Assembly: GCA_036659415.1 (NCBI GenBank)
Contig: JAVXCQ010000004.1
Location: 1-64,000, forward strand
Direction of reading: 5' to 3'
DNA from: JAVXCQ01 sp036659415
GTDB lineage: Bacteria > Bacillota > Negativicutes > Acidaminococcales > Acidaminococcaceae
Length of the DNA: 64,000 bases
A model generated the notes under the pieces. That model did no database searches, was not told the origin of the DNA, and worked only from the letters and a program-made list of their open reading frames with translations. Positions 18,341-27,493 of the stretch are shown in pieces. The first letter of the stretch is position 1; the number at the start of each line of letters is the position of its first letter. The position numbers and the translations under genes are program-made.

Positions 18341-20226
18341 AACAAACACTCCTTAATAACAGATACCAGATTTTAGAAGCAATCGGTGGCGGCGGTATGG
18401 CCGAAGTGTACCGTGCTACAGATACCCTTTTGGGTCGTGAGGTGGCCGTCAAGGTTTTACGGGCACAATTTACTGACGATGAAGCTTTTATTGTGCGCTT
18501 TAGGAAAGAAGCTCAGGCGGCAGCAGGACTAGTGCATCCCAATATTGTGAATGTTTACGATGTTGGACAAGAAGAGGGTATTTATTACATCATTATGGAA
18601 TGTGTTCCCGGTAAAACGTTGAAAGAATTAATTGCCGAACGTGGGGCCTTGGAACCTTTATTGGCTGTGCATATTGCCGAAGGTATTGCTTCTGCTTTAC
18701 AACACGCCCATAGTAGAGGTATCGTCCATTGTGATATTAAACCACATAATATTTTATTAGATGCTAATAACAATCCTAAGGTTGCTGATTTTGGAATTGC
18801 ACGCGCTATTAGTGCTGCGACCATGACTTATACGGCTGACGTGATTGGTTCCGTTCATTATCTGTCGCCGGAACAAGCCCGAGGTGAGAAGATTTCGACG
18901 CAGTCGGATATATATTCTTTGGGTGTGGTGCTGTTTGAAATGTTAACGGGGCGCTTACCCTTTACTGCCGATACCCCTGTAGCGGTGGCGTTAAAGCACG
19001 TCAGGGAAGAGGTACCTTCGGTACGAGTTTTTAACAAACAGTTGCCGGTGGTGTTAGAAAAGATTGTTGCTAAATCGCTGGCGAAAAGTTTAGCCGAACG
19101 CTATCATACCGCAGAGGAATTGTTATCGGACCTAGAGTATGCTGGGCAATTAATCGCACAAGCCGATTTAGGTGTAGAAAACCACGAGTTTTTTGCCGAT
19201 GAACGGCTGGTAAGTAATGAAGTGGAATTAGGTAATACTGTTGTTCTTAACCGTGCCACTTTTCCACAGGAAATGCTGTATGACGCCGCTACTTTAGCCG
19301 AACAAGCCAAGGCGACAAAAAAGAAAAAGCGGCAAAAGCTGGCCGCTGGGGTACTGGTTTTTTGCTCGCTGATAGTTTGTTATCTTTTCTTTACTGGTAG
19401 TTTTGTGAGTAAAGAAGTACCGGTACCTGATGTTACCGGTAAAACTGTCACCGAAGCGCAAAAACTGTTGCATGAAGCTAATTTATCCTATGTGATTGAT
19501 GAAGAATATGATGCTCAAGTCAAACCTGGTATCGTGCGGGGACAGGAACCACCGCCACAGCAAATCGTCAAAGAGGGACGCAAAATAAAACTAATCGTCA
19601 GTAAAGGTGTAGAGATGGTCGATGTGCCTAATCTCTTGCGCAAGAATCTCACTGAAGCCAAGTCCTTACTCAAAAAAGCTGGTTTGGAATTGGGGACTGT
19701 GAAAGTAACCATGGTCAAAGGCGCTCCGGAAGAAAGCGTGCTCGAGCAGGCAGTGCCGGCACCGGCGAAATTACCTAAAGGTACTTCCATGGATATTGTT
19801 ATTAATATTCGCAATAATCAAGTGATTTTACCCAACTTAGTAGGTAAAACTAAAATCGAAGCGAAGGCTATTCTTAATGATTTAGGTTTACGTGTAGGCA
19901 AAATTAGTGAAAAAGTTAGCCCTCAAAATGCGGAAATTGTTTTAGAAACCTCTCCTACAGCAGAAAGTGTCGTGGAAGTTAATGCAGAAGTAGCGTTAAC
20001 TGTAGCCCAAAATAACAAAACGCAAAATTATATTGCTGAATTCATAGTGCCGGCTGGGGGATTACAAGAAGCGAAAATTGTTGTGGTGGACAATGAGGGC
20101 AGACGTACTATTTATAGTAACAAGGTCAAAGGCGGTTCCATTATTAGACAACAAATTGAAGGTGCGGGGACAATCCGCATTCAATTTTATTGTGATGGTA
20201 GATTATTGGAGGAAAAACGTTTGTGA
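18337..20226 (+). CDS. prkC: PASTA-domain Ser/Thr protein kinase (PrkC/PknB family)
   Basis: Membrane kinase sensing muropeptides or lipid II. The 629-residue protein has a kinase domain (about 10-275) with GGGGMAEVYRA, VAVKVL, the catalytic loop HCDIKPHN (about 131) and ADFGIARA. One membrane segment follows (about 333-354), then three PASTA repeats (about 360-425, 427-495, 497-560) and a C-terminal extension of about 65 residues. In the catalytic loop the Arg of the usual HRD is Cys (non-RD), so activation-loop control may differ. ATG 18337 follows GGAGGG by 6 bases; the stop overlaps rsgA by 4. Confidence 0.94.
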   Translation: MKQTLLNNRYQILEAIGGGGMAEVYRATDTLLGREVAVKVLRAQFTDDEAFIVRFRKEAQAAAGLVHPNIVNVYDVGQEEGIYYIIMECVPGKTLKELIAERGALEPLLAVHIAEGIASALQHAHSRGIVHCDIKPHNILLDANNNPKVADFGIARAISAATMTYTADVIGSVHYLSPEQARGEKISTQSDIYSLGVVLFEMLTGRLPFTADTPVAVALKHVREEVPSVRVFNKQLPVVLEKIVAKSLAKSLAERYHTAEELLSDLEYAGQLIAQADLGVENHEFFADERLVSNEVELGNTVVLNRATFPQEMLYDAATLAEQAKATKKKKRQKLAAGVLVFCSLIVCYLFFTGSFVSKEVPVPDVTGKTVTEAQKLLHEANLSYVIDEEYDAQVKPGIVRGQEPPPQQIVKEGRKIKLIVSKGVEMVDVPNLLRKNLTEAKSLLKKAGLELGTVKVTMVKGAPEESVLEQAVPAPAKLPKGTSMDIVINIRNNQVILPNLVGKTKIEAKAILNDLGLRVGKISEKVSPQNAEIVLETSPTAESVVEVNAEVALTVAQNNKTQNYIAEFIVPAGGLQEAKIVVVDNEGRRTIYSNKVKGGSIIRQQIEGAGTIRIQFYCDGRLLEEKRL

Positions 20227-21110
20227 ACAAAGAGCAAGGGCGAATTATAAAAACCTACAACGGTTATTATTATGTGGAAACAGCAGATAAAACTGTTTTC
20301 ACCTGTAAAATTAAAGGAAAAATGAAGCAAATACGTTTTTCGCTATGTACAGGTGATTATGTGGAGTTTGAAGTTACCGGTGGAGAGGGCATGATTACGG
20401 AAATTATGCCCAGGAAAAACTTTTTGCAACGTCCGACAGTAGCTAATGTGGATTTAGTTATTGTAGCTTTTGCTTGTGTTAATCCGGATTTTAGTTTTAT
20501 TTTAGCAGATAAACTCCTGGCCCTAGCTCAAATTGCTAAAATTCCGGCCGTTCTGTGTTTAAATAAACTGGATTTGGCACCGGTGGGTTTAGTAGAGAAA
20601 ATAAGCACTATTTACCAGCAGGCAGGGTACCAGGTCTATCCGATTTCTGCTCAAACGCAGGAAGGGCTGGAGGCCTTGCGAGCGGCGGTTAGCAACCAAG
20701 TTACGGTTTTTGCTGGTCCCTCCGGTGTAGGCAAATCCTCGACACTTAATGCTTTAGAACCGGGGTTACAGTTAGTTACTGGTGGGGTGAGTGAAAAAAT
20801 CGGGCGAGGCAAGCACACCACTAGGTTCGCTCATTTGTTACCTTTTGCCGGCGGTTATTTGGTGGATACACCCGGGTTTGGGAATTTAAGTTTGGAAGAA
20901 ATCACTTTGGAACAACTGTATGTGGCTTTTAAAGAATTTACGGAGTTTGCCGGTGCTTGTCGGTTCACGACTTGTACCCATACTCACGAACCGGGTTGTG
21001 CGGTGAAAGCCGCCTTAGCGGAGGGCGTTATTGCCACCTCACGCTATGAGTCTTACCTGACGATTATGCAGGAAATCAAAACCAAAAAAGAAAAGGACGG
21101 AAGAAAATGA
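20223..21110 (+). CDS. rsgA: Ribosome small-subunit biogenesis GTPase RsgA
   Basis: Circularly permuted GTPase acting in late 30S assembly. The 295-residue protein has an N-terminal OB fold (about 5-65), then G4 CLNKLDL (about 117), G1 GPSGVGKSS (about 168) and G3 DTPGFG (about 215) in the permuted order. A C-terminal zinc knuckle has CRFTTCTHTHEPGC (about 245). It starts with GTG in a GTGA overlap with the kinase stop. The gene ends in a 4-bp overlap with rpe. Confidence 0.95.
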   Translation: MNKEQGRIIKTYNGYYYVETADKTVFTCKIKGKMKQIRFSLCTGDYVEFEVTGGEGMITEIMPRKNFLQRPTVANVDLVIVAFACVNPDFSFILADKLLALAQIAKIPAVLCLNKLDLAPVGLVEKISTIYQQAGYQVYPISAQTQEGLEALRAAVSNQVTVFAGPSGVGKSSTLNALEPGLQLVTGGVSEKIGRGKHTTRFAHLLPFAGGYLVDTPGFGNLSLEEITLEQLYVAFKEFTEFAGACRFTTCTHTHEPGCAVKAALAEGVIATSRYESYLTIMQEIKTKKEKDGRK

Positions 21111-21751
21111 TTATTATAGCGCCTTCTATTTTATCGGCAGATTTCGCTTATTTGGCGGCAGAGATTAAAAAAATTGAGGTGGCCGGAGCAGATTGGGTGC
21201 ATATTGATGTAATGGACGGTCAATTTGTCCCCAACCTTACTTTTGGTGCACCGGTAGTTAAAAAAATACGTCCGGTAACCAAGCTGTTTTTTGATTGTCA
21301 TTTAATGGTGGAACATCCGGAAAACTATATTGAGGATTTTGTAGCAGCCGGTGCTGATCTAATTGTCGTGCACGCAGAAGCTACTAAGCATTTGCACCGC
21401 GTAATTCAAACAATTAAAGAACGGGGACTGAAAGCTGGGGTAGCGCTTAATCCTGCCACTGCTTTGAGTACGATTGAAGAAATCCTACCTTACGTGGATT
21501 TAGTGCTTCTTATGACCGTTAATCCAGGGTTTGGCGGGCAGAAGTTTATTGATTCATGTTTACCCAAGATTAGCCGCTTGCGGCAAATGATCGTCGACGG
21601 TGGCTATCACATTGATATTCAAGTCGATGGTGGAATTAATGCGGAAACTGCTTTGCAGGTAAGAGCGGCGGGCGCTAATGTTTTGGTAGCAGGTTCCTTT
21701 ATCTACGGGGCAGACGATGCCAAATTGGCAATTAGCCAGTTAAAAAAGTAA
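21107..21751 (+). CDS. rpe: Ribulose-phosphate 3-epimerase
   Basis: Interconverts ribulose-5-phosphate and xylulose-5-phosphate in the pentose phosphate pathway. The 214-residue TIM barrel shows IAPSILSADFAYL, WVHIDVMDGQFVPNLTFG (about 27), DCHLMVEHPE (about 64), MTVNPGFGGQKFI (about 136) and VDGGINAETA (about 172), all family signatures. It is the last gene of the run; the FMN riboswitch promoter begins immediately after its stop. Confidence 0.97.
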   Translation: MIIIAPSILSADFAYLAAEIKKIEVAGADWVHIDVMDGQFVPNLTFGAPVVKKIRPVTKLFFDCHLMVEHPENYIEDFVAAGADLIVVHAEATKHLHRVIQTIKERGLKAGVALNPATALSTIEEILPYVDLVLLMTVNPGFGGQKFIDSCLPKISRLRQMIVDGGYHIDIQVDGGINAETALQVRAAGANVLVAGSFIYGADDAKLAISQLKK

Positions 21752-21780
21752 TTGCATTTGATAAATCGTCGTGCTATATT
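21752..21780 (+). promoter_or_regulatory. Promoter of the rib operon leader
   Basis: TTGCAT (21752-21757), 17 bp, TATATT (21775-21780), immediately after the rpe stop and about 20 bases upstream of the FMN aptamer. An overlapping TTGATA/TATTAT pair with a 16-bp spacer is also present. Confidence 0.6.
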
Positions 21781-21802
21781 ATTATCATAATTTAATAGTT
21801 TG

Positions 21803-21911
21803 GCCTTTGGGGCAGGGTGCAATTCCCTACCGGCGGTATAGTCCGCGAGCTGCTTGCAGCATGATTCGGTGTAATTCCGAAACCGACAGTACAGTCTGGA
21901 TGTGAAAAGGC
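21803..21911 (+). ncRNA. FMN riboswitch (RFN element)
   Basis: The RFN core is explicit: GGGGCAGGGTGCAATTCCCTACCGGCGGTAT, then GATTCGGTGTAATTCCGAAACCGACAGTACAGTCTGGATG. P1 closes between 21803-21808 (GCCTTT) and 21906-21911 (AAAGGC). It precedes ribD and ends in a terminator hairpin, so FMN should attenuate the whole rib operon. Confidence 0.97.
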
Positions 21912-21929
21912 ATATGGATGTAATTATAG

Positions 21930-21975
21930 AGCCATACGACCAACCTCAAGGGGAGTTGTAGGGCTTTCTTTTTTT
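21930..21975 (+). terminator. FMN riboswitch attenuator terminator
   Basis: A long imperfect hairpin from AGCC (21930) to GGCT (21961-21964), with an inner CAAC/GTTG stem, followed by an uninterrupted T-rich run. It lies between the aptamer and the ribD ribosome site. Confidence 0.8.
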
Positions 21976-21997
21976 GTGAAAAAGGTGGTGGCTAAGA

Positions 21998-23098
21998 ATG
22001 AAGGACGCAAAATGGATGCAAAGAGCTTTAGATTTGGCGGTGTTAGCAGCTGGTAAGACCAGCCCCAACCCTTTAGTAGGTGCGGTGCTTGTCAATGACC
22101 AAGAAGAAATAGTGGGTGAGGGCTGGCATCATAGAGCTGGCGCTGCTCATGCGGAAGTTAATGCCCTTGCCATGGCTGGAACCAAGGCACGAGGAGCTAC
22201 TGCTTATGTTACCTTGGAACCTTGTTCGCATTATGGGCGCACGGGTCCTTGTGCGGATGCGTTGATTGCGGCAGGAGTGCGCAAAGTCGTGGTAGCGACC
22301 AAAGACCCCAATCCTCAAGTCGCCGGTAAGGGGCTTTGTAAGCTACAAGAGGCTGGAATTGAAGTGGTTACAGGGGTTCTTGCCCCAGCAGCTTTAAAAA
22401 TTAATGAAGTATTTTTTCAGTGGGTGACGACGGGTAAGCCTTTTGTTGCCTTAAAATATGCCATGACGCTAGATGGTAAAATTGCTACAGCTAGCGGTGA
22501 TTCCAAGTGGATTACGGGGGAAGTGGCCAGAACTTATGCGCATTATTTGCGTGGTATTTATGACGGTATTCTGGTAGGCAAAGGCACGGTGTTAGCAGAT
22601 AATCCGGCACTAACCTGTCGCCTTAGCCCTGGCAAAAATCCGGTGCGAATTGTTTTAGACGCACGGCTAGAAATACCACCTACGGCGCAAGTTTTAGCAG
22701 ACGGCGAGGCACCGACTTTGTTAGTAACAAGTACTACTGTTAGTGCCAAGCTGGTAGAAGCACGGAGTAAGCTACCACAAGTAGAAGTCTTGCAAGTGGG
22801 TACAGTAGACGGCAAAATAGACTTAGTGGCTCTGCTAACGGTTTTGGGTGCTAGGAAAATTACCGGGCTTTTAGTTGAAGGCGGTAGTGCTACCCATGGT
22901 GCCTTTTATGCCGCAGGACTGGTTAACCGTGTGTATGCTTTTATCGCCCCCAAAATTATCGGCGGTGCCGGAGCTTTACCGCCAATCGGTGGTTGCGGAT
23001 CACCAACTATTGCTACCGGCCGGCAACTGACAGCGCTAGAAACTAAAGTCCTAGGACAGGATTTGCTAATTACCGGTTCTTTAGCTAAGGAGGTATAA
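21998..23098 (+). CDS. ribD: Bifunctional riboflavin biosynthesis deaminase/reductase
   Basis: Carries out the second and third steps from GTP to riboflavin: deamination of the pyrimidine intermediate and NADPH reduction of the ribosyl group. The N-terminal deaminase domain (about 1-145) has the zinc site HAEVNAL and EPCSHYGRTGPC. The C-terminal reductase domain (about 147-366) has KYAMTLDGKIAT, SKWITGE and LLVEGGSATHGAF. Total length of 366 residues is normal. Shine-Dalgarno AAGGTGG precedes the ATG. It is the first gene of ribD-ribE-ribBA-ribH. Confidence 0.97.
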   Translation: MKDAKWMQRALDLAVLAAGKTSPNPLVGAVLVNDQEEIVGEGWHHRAGAAHAEVNALAMAGTKARGATAYVTLEPCSHYGRTGPCADALIAAGVRKVVVATKDPNPQVAGKGLCKLQEAGIEVVTGVLAPAALKINEVFFQWVTTGKPFVALKYAMTLDGKIATASGDSKWITGEVARTYAHYLRGIYDGILVGKGTVLADNPALTCRLSPGKNPVRIVLDARLEIPPTAQVLADGEAPTLLVTSTTVSAKLVEARSKLPQVEVLQVGTVDGKIDLVALLTVLGARKITGLLVEGGSATHGAFYAAGLVNRVYAFIAPKIIGGAGALPPIGGCGSPTIATGRQLTALETKVLGQDLLITGSLAKEV

Positions 23099-23099
23099 G

Positions 23100-23753
23100 A
23101 TGTTTACAGGTTTAATTGCAGAAATGGGCAAGGTAAAAGCTTTGCACAAAGTAAAAAACTCTTATCAACTGACGATTGGGACGAACAAAATAGCTACCAG
23201 ACTCAAAATAGGTGACAGTATCGCCGTTAATGGCGCTTGTTTAACTGTTATTGCCTTGCAGGGAGTCGATTTTACCGCCGATGTCATGCCGGAAACGGCT
23301 AAAATGACTACAGTAGGTTTACTACAAGCGGGTGAGTTGGTTAATTTGGAAGGTACCTTGCGTTTGCAAGATGGTCTGGACGGCCACTTGGTCAGTGGAC
23401 ACGTAGAAGGAGTGGGGGAAATTAAACAAAAAGTTGCGGACGGCAATGCAGTACTTGTGACCATTAGTTGTGCAACTGCTTTACTTAAATATATCTTAAG
23501 TAAAGGTTCCATTGCTATTGATGGGATTAGTCTAACCGTGACACAGGTAACAGACAAAGGATTTACGGTGTCGTTAATTCCTCATACAGCGGCACAAACT
23601 ACTTTGGGCAGTAAAGGCGTGGGGCAAAAAGTAAATTTGGAAACAGACATGATCGGCAAATATGTTGAACAAATGCTCAAGTTTCAAGATAAAACAGCAA
23701 CTAAACGACAAGAATTAAGTAAAAACACCCTATTTGAAAATGGATTTCTCTAA
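23100..23753 (+). CDS. ribE: Riboflavin synthase alpha chain
   Basis: Dismutates two lumazine molecules to riboflavin. The 217-residue protein shows the internal duplication of lumazine-binding repeats. MFTGLIAEMG and VNGACLTV belong to repeat 1; VSGHVEGVG and IDGISLTV belong to repeat 2. The last 20 or so residues form a charged tail beyond the usual end. It begins one base after the ribD stop, with AAGGAGG inside the end of ribD. Confidence 0.96.
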   Translation: MFTGLIAEMGKVKALHKVKNSYQLTIGTNKIATRLKIGDSIAVNGACLTVIALQGVDFTADVMPETAKMTTVGLLQAGELVNLEGTLRLQDGLDGHLVSGHVEGVGEIKQKVADGNAVLVTISCATALLKYILSKGSIAIDGISLTVTQVTDKGFTVSLIPHTAAQTTLGSKGVGQKVNLETDMIGKYVEQMLKFQDKTATKRQELSKNTLFENGFL

Positions 23754-23767
23754 AGGAGCTGACGATT

Positions 23768-24973
23768 TTGGAAAATTTTAAATTTGATTCAGTAGAAAAG
23801 GCAATTGCGGACATTAAAGCTGGCAAGATGATTTTGGTAGTAGATGATGAAGACCGTGAAAATGAGGGTGACCTGATTATGGCGGCAGAAAAGGTAACAC
23901 CAGAAGCCATTAATTTTATGGCTAAATTTGCCCGTGGGTTAATTTGTATGCCAGCCACCGGGGCAATTATGGATAAGCTGCAATTTGGAGCTATGGTAGC
24001 ACATAATACGGATAATCATGAAACTGCTTTTTCTGTGTCCATTGACCATGTGGATACAACTACAGGTATTTCCGCTCATGAAAGAGCTTTAACTATTTTG
24101 AAATGCACTGAAGCTGATGCGTGCGCCGAAGATTTTCGACGTCCCGGTCATGTTTTCCCCCTGCGCTCTCGCGAAGGTGGAGTTTTGAGGCGAATTGGGC
24201 ACACCGAAACCACAACGGATTTATGTACTTTGGCTGGCCTGCAACCGGTAGGTATTTGCTGCGAAATTATGAGTGACGACGGCTCCATGGCTAGAACTCC
24301 GGAACTAATGGATTTTGCGGCTCAATACCAGCTTACCTTTATTACCGTGGCTTCTTTAGTAGCCTATCGTAAAGCCCATGAAAGAATGATTCACAAAGCA
24401 GCCACAGCCATGCTACCTTCCAAATACGGACAATTTACCATTGTTGCTTACGAAAACGATTTAGACGATTTTTGTCATGTAGCTTTAGTTAAAGGTGAGG
24501 TGGCAGGTAAAGCCAATGTGTTGGTGCGTGTCCATTCGGAATGCCTTACAGGCGATGCCTTTGGTTCTTTGCGTTGCGACTGCGGTGACCAACTAGCAAC
24601 TGCTATGCAGATGGTAGAACAAGAAGGTACCGGCGTCGTCTTATATATGCGACAAGAAGGCAGGGGCATTGGTTTGGCGAATAAAATAAGAGCCTATGAA
24701 TTGCAAGACCAGGGTTACGATACAGTGGAGGCCAATATTAAACTGGGCTTTGCTCCCGACTTGCGCGATTACGGCATTGGAGCCCAAATCCTCTCGGATT
24801 TAGGTTTAACTAGCGTGCGCTTAATCACTAATAATCCGGCTAAACGGGTGGGGTTGTCCGGCTATGGTATTACCGTTACCGAGCGGGTGCCGATTATTAT
24901 GCAGGACAACAAGTTTAATCACGACTATTTGTCTTGTAAAGAAGAAAAAATGGGACATAAACTCCAAGCATAA
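23768..24973 (+). CDS. ribBA: Bifunctional DHBP synthase / GTP cyclohydrolase II
   Basis: Supplies both precursors of riboflavin: dihydroxybutanone phosphate from ribulose-5-phosphate and the pyrimidine from GTP. The RibB domain (about 1-200) has DDEDRENEGDL (about 26) and RPGHVFPLR (about 125). The RibA domain (about 205-401) has VRVHSECLTGDAFGSLRCDCG with three zinc cysteines and MRQEGRGIGL. Total length of 401 residues is normal. It starts with TTG at 23768, with AAAGGAG 9 bases upstream; no alternative ATG fits the family N-terminus. Confidence 0.96.
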   Translation: MENFKFDSVEKAIADIKAGKMILVVDDEDRENEGDLIMAAEKVTPEAINFMAKFARGLICMPATGAIMDKLQFGAMVAHNTDNHETAFSVSIDHVDTTTGISAHERALTILKCTEADACAEDFRRPGHVFPLRSREGGVLRRIGHTETTTDLCTLAGLQPVGICCEIMSDDGSMARTPELMDFAAQYQLTFITVASLVAYRKAHERMIHKAATAMLPSKYGQFTIVAYENDLDDFCHVALVKGEVAGKANVLVRVHSECLTGDAFGSLRCDCGDQLATAMQMVEQEGTGVVLYMRQEGRGIGLANKIRAYELQDQGYDTVEANIKLGFAPDLRDYGIGAQILSDLGLTSVRLITNNPAKRVGLSGYGITVTERVPIIMQDNKFNHDYLSCKEEKMGHKLQA

Positions 24974-25042
24974 AATATTTTGTGAAAATTACTGTTAGAT
25001 GTATAAATTCAGTGTTAAAATTATAAAAACGGAGGTAAATAC

Positions 25043-25504
25043 ATGAAAATTTTAGAAGGTAAATTACAAGCAGAAGGTATGCAAGTGGGTATTGTAGTAG
25101 CGAGATTTAACGAATTTATTACGGGTAAGCTCCTAGCCGGTGCTGTGGATTGTTTAGTACGTCACGGTGCAACTGATGAAGCTATTACAGTAGCGTGGGT
25201 GCCAGGTGCTTTTGAAATTCCTTTAATTGCACAAAAAATGGCAGCTAGTAAAAAATACGATGCAATTATTTGCTTAGGTGCGGTTATTCGTGGTGCTACT
25301 CCGCATTTTGATTATGTTTGCGCTGAAGTGTCCAAAGGCATTGCCCATGTTACCATGGAATCCGGTGTTCCCGTAACCTTTGGGGTGCTGACTACGGAAA
25401 ACATTGAACAAGCGGTAGAACGTGCAGGAACTAAAGCGGGTAATAAAGGCACAGATGCTGCTATGTCCGCTATTGAAATGGTTAATCTACTAAAAAATGT
25501 TTAA
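25043..25504 (+). CDS. ribH: 6,7-dimethyl-8-ribityllumazine synthase
   Basis: Condenses the RibB and RibD/A products to lumazine, the substrate of RibE. The 153-residue protein has ARFNEFIT (about 20), WVPGAFEIP (about 53), GAVIRGATPHFDYVC (about 79) and FGVLTTENIEQA (about 112), the family signatures. It sits 69 bases after ribBA with GGAGG before the ATG. It completes the FMN-controlled operon. Confidence 0.97.
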   Translation: MKILEGKLQAEGMQVGIVVARFNEFITGKLLAGAVDCLVRHGATDEAITVAWVPGAFEIPLIAQKMAASKKYDAIICLGAVIRGATPHFDYVCAEVSKGIAHVTMESGVPVTFGVLTTENIEQAVERAGTKAGNKGTDAAMSAIEMVNLLKNV

Positions 25505-25516
25505 TGGAGCAAATAA

Positions 25517-26368
25517 ATGAATAATTATCTAACTAAAGGAACTGTTGACGGTGTTCGAATTTATGTGTTAGAAACAACTGGCTTAGTACAGGAAGCGAAC
25601 GAACGGCATCATTGTTCCCATCTCGGCATTGCCGCTTTGGGTAGGGCGATGAATGGGGCGCTCCTACTAGCTGCTACGATGAAAAATGACGAACGGGTAA
25701 CTTTGCGGTTTGCCGGTAATGGACCACTGGGAACGGTCGTGGCAGATGCAACAGCTGGGCAAGTCCGTGGCTATGTGGAACATCCAGATGTTTTTCTTCC
25801 CTTAAAAAAAGGCAAGCTAGATGTGGGTGGCGGTATTGGGCAAGGTAATTTGATGGTGACCAGGGTGCTCAACAATGCTGAGCCTTTTAGTGGTTTTAGT
25901 GAATTGGTGGATGGAGAAATCGCTTCTGACCTGACCAATTACCTCTATACTTCGGAACAAACTCCCAGTAGCGTGGCTTTAGGTGTATTGGTAAATAAAA
26001 ACGGGCAGGTTTTAGCAGCTGGTGGCTGGTTTATTCAAGCTATGCCAGATTGTTCGGAAGAGGTGTTAGCCACCCTAGAAAACAATGTGCTGACTATGCC
26101 TTATATTACAGAACTTTTACAAGCGGGGCTTACACCAGAAGCGATTATTAGAAGAATAGCCCAAGGGTTAGAAGTAAGTATTAAGGAAACCTTGCCAGTG
26201 GAGTTCAAATGTACTTGCACCAGAGCAAATATTGCAGAGATGCTTAGCGGCTTAACCGCTCAAGATCTTGAGGATTTAGCTGAAGATGAAGCAACAGAAG
26301 TGCATTGCCCGTTTTGCAATACCTTTTATACCTTTAGCCAAGCAGAAATAATAGCATTAAAAAAATAA
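25517..26368 (+). CDS. hslO: Hsp33 redox-regulated chaperone
   Basis: Holdase chaperone activated by oxidation. The 283-residue protein ends with the redox-sensing zinc site: CTC at about 233 and CPFC at about 266, matching the CxC...CxxC Hsp33 signature. It follows ribH by 12 bases, so it probably shares its transcript. The downstream recA gene has its own promoter, starting 13 bases after the stop. Confidence 0.95.
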   Translation: MNNYLTKGTVDGVRIYVLETTGLVQEANERHHCSHLGIAALGRAMNGALLLAATMKNDERVTLRFAGNGPLGTVVADATAGQVRGYVEHPDVFLPLKKGKLDVGGGIGQGNLMVTRVLNNAEPFSGFSELVDGEIASDLTNYLYTSEQTPSSVALGVLVNKNGQVLAAGGWFIQAMPDCSEEVLATLENNVLTMPYITELLQAGLTPEAIIRRIAQGLEVSIKETLPVEFKCTCTRANIAEMLSGLTAQDLEDLAEDEATEVHCPFCNTFYTFSQAEIIALKK

Positions 26369-26381
26369 TTTTTTTCGAAGC

Positions 26382-26410
26382 TTGACGAAACGAACAGATG
26401 TTTGTATAAT
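26382..26410 (+). promoter_or_regulatory. recA promoter with LexA box
   Basis: TTGACG (26382-26387), 17-bp spacer, TATAAT (26405-26410). The spacer contains CGAACAGATGTTTG (26391-26404), which fits the Gram-positive SOS box CGAAC-RNRY-GTTYG/C. A LexA dimer there would block RNA polymerase directly. Confidence 0.88.
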
Positions 26411-26434
26411 AATCGTAGAACAGGGGGGATTTGC

Positions 26435-27493
26435 GTGGAAATGGATAAAACTAAGGCTTTAGAAGTAGCCTTACGACAAATTGAAAAAGATTTTGGCAAA
26501 GGTTCAATTATGAAGTTGGGTGAAGCCGGAGCTAAGATGAATATAGAAACTATCCCTAGTGGAGCGTTGTCTTTGGATATCGCCCTAGGTGTAGGTGGTA
26601 TTCCTCGCGGGAGAGTTATTGAGATCTACGGACCGGAATCTTCCGGTAAAACCACCGTTGCCTTGCATATGATTGCTGAAGCGCAAAAACTAGGAGGTTA
26701 CGCAGCCTTTATTGATGCTGAGCACGCCTTGGATCCAGAGTATGCTCGCCGTTTGGGTGTTAATATTGATGAATTACTGATTTCGCAACCAGATAATGGT
26801 GAACAAGCCTTGGAAATTGCTGACGCCTTAGTGCGTAGTGGCGCTATTGATATTATTGTTATCGACTCTGTAGCAGCACTTGTTCCACGTGCTGAAATCG
26901 AAGGCGAGATGGGAGATACTCATGTGGGCTTGCAAGCTAGGCTTATGAGTCAAGCTCTGCGTAAATTAACCGGTATTATTTCCAAGTCTAAAACGGCAAC
27001 TATTTTCATTAACCAAATTCGTGAAAAAGTAGGCGTCATGTTTGGTAGTCCAGAAACCACCAGTGGTGGTCGCGCTTTGAAATTTTATGCTACTATTCGC
27101 CTAGATGTACGGAGAATTGAAACACTCAAAAATGGTAATGACATGATTGGTAGTAGAACCCGTGTTAAAGTTGTTAAAAATAAAATTGCTCCGCCGTTTA
27201 AACAGGCTGAGTTTGATATTATGTATGGCGAAGGCATTTCTCACGAAGGTTGTTTAGTGGATTTGGGCGCCGAGTACAATGTGATTAATAAGAGTGGTGC
27301 GTGGTATTCCTATGGCGAAGAACGCATGGGGCAAGGTAAGGAAAATGTTAAGGAATTTTTGAAAAAAAATCCGCAAATCGCCCAAGAAATAGAAGCTAAA
27401 GTGCGGGCATTGACAGTGGCTAAGCCAGTGGTGGCAGAAGAAGGTAGTGTTGCAGATGTCGTGGAAGCCAAAGAAACCATTGACAAACTATAA
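26435..27493 (+). CDS. recA: Recombinase RecA
   Basis: Catalyses strand exchange and LexA autocleavage. The 352-residue protein has Walker A GPESSGKTT (about 67), Walker B IIVIDSVAAL (about 141), loop L1 EGEMGDTHVGLQARLMSQALRK and loop L2 with FINQIREKVGVMFGSPETT (about 192). GTG 26435 is 6 bases after GGGGGG and is preferred; ATG 26441 is the alternative. The promoter's LexA box implies SOS induction, and recX overlaps the 3' end. Confidence 0.97.
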   Translation: MEMDKTKALEVALRQIEKDFGKGSIMKLGEAGAKMNIETIPSGALSLDIALGVGGIPRGRVIEIYGPESSGKTTVALHMIAEAQKLGGYAAFIDAEHALDPEYARRLGVNIDELLISQPDNGEQALEIADALVRSGAIDIIVIDSVAALVPRAEIEGEMGDTHVGLQARLMSQALRKLTGIISKSKTATIFINQIREKVGVMFGSPETTSGGRALKFYATIRLDVRRIETLKNGNDMIGSRTRVKVVKNKIAPPFKQAEFDIMYGEGISHEGCLVDLGAEYNVINKSGAWYSYGEERMGQGKENVKEFLKKNPQIAQEIEAKVRALTVAKPVVAEEGSVADVVEAKETIDKL

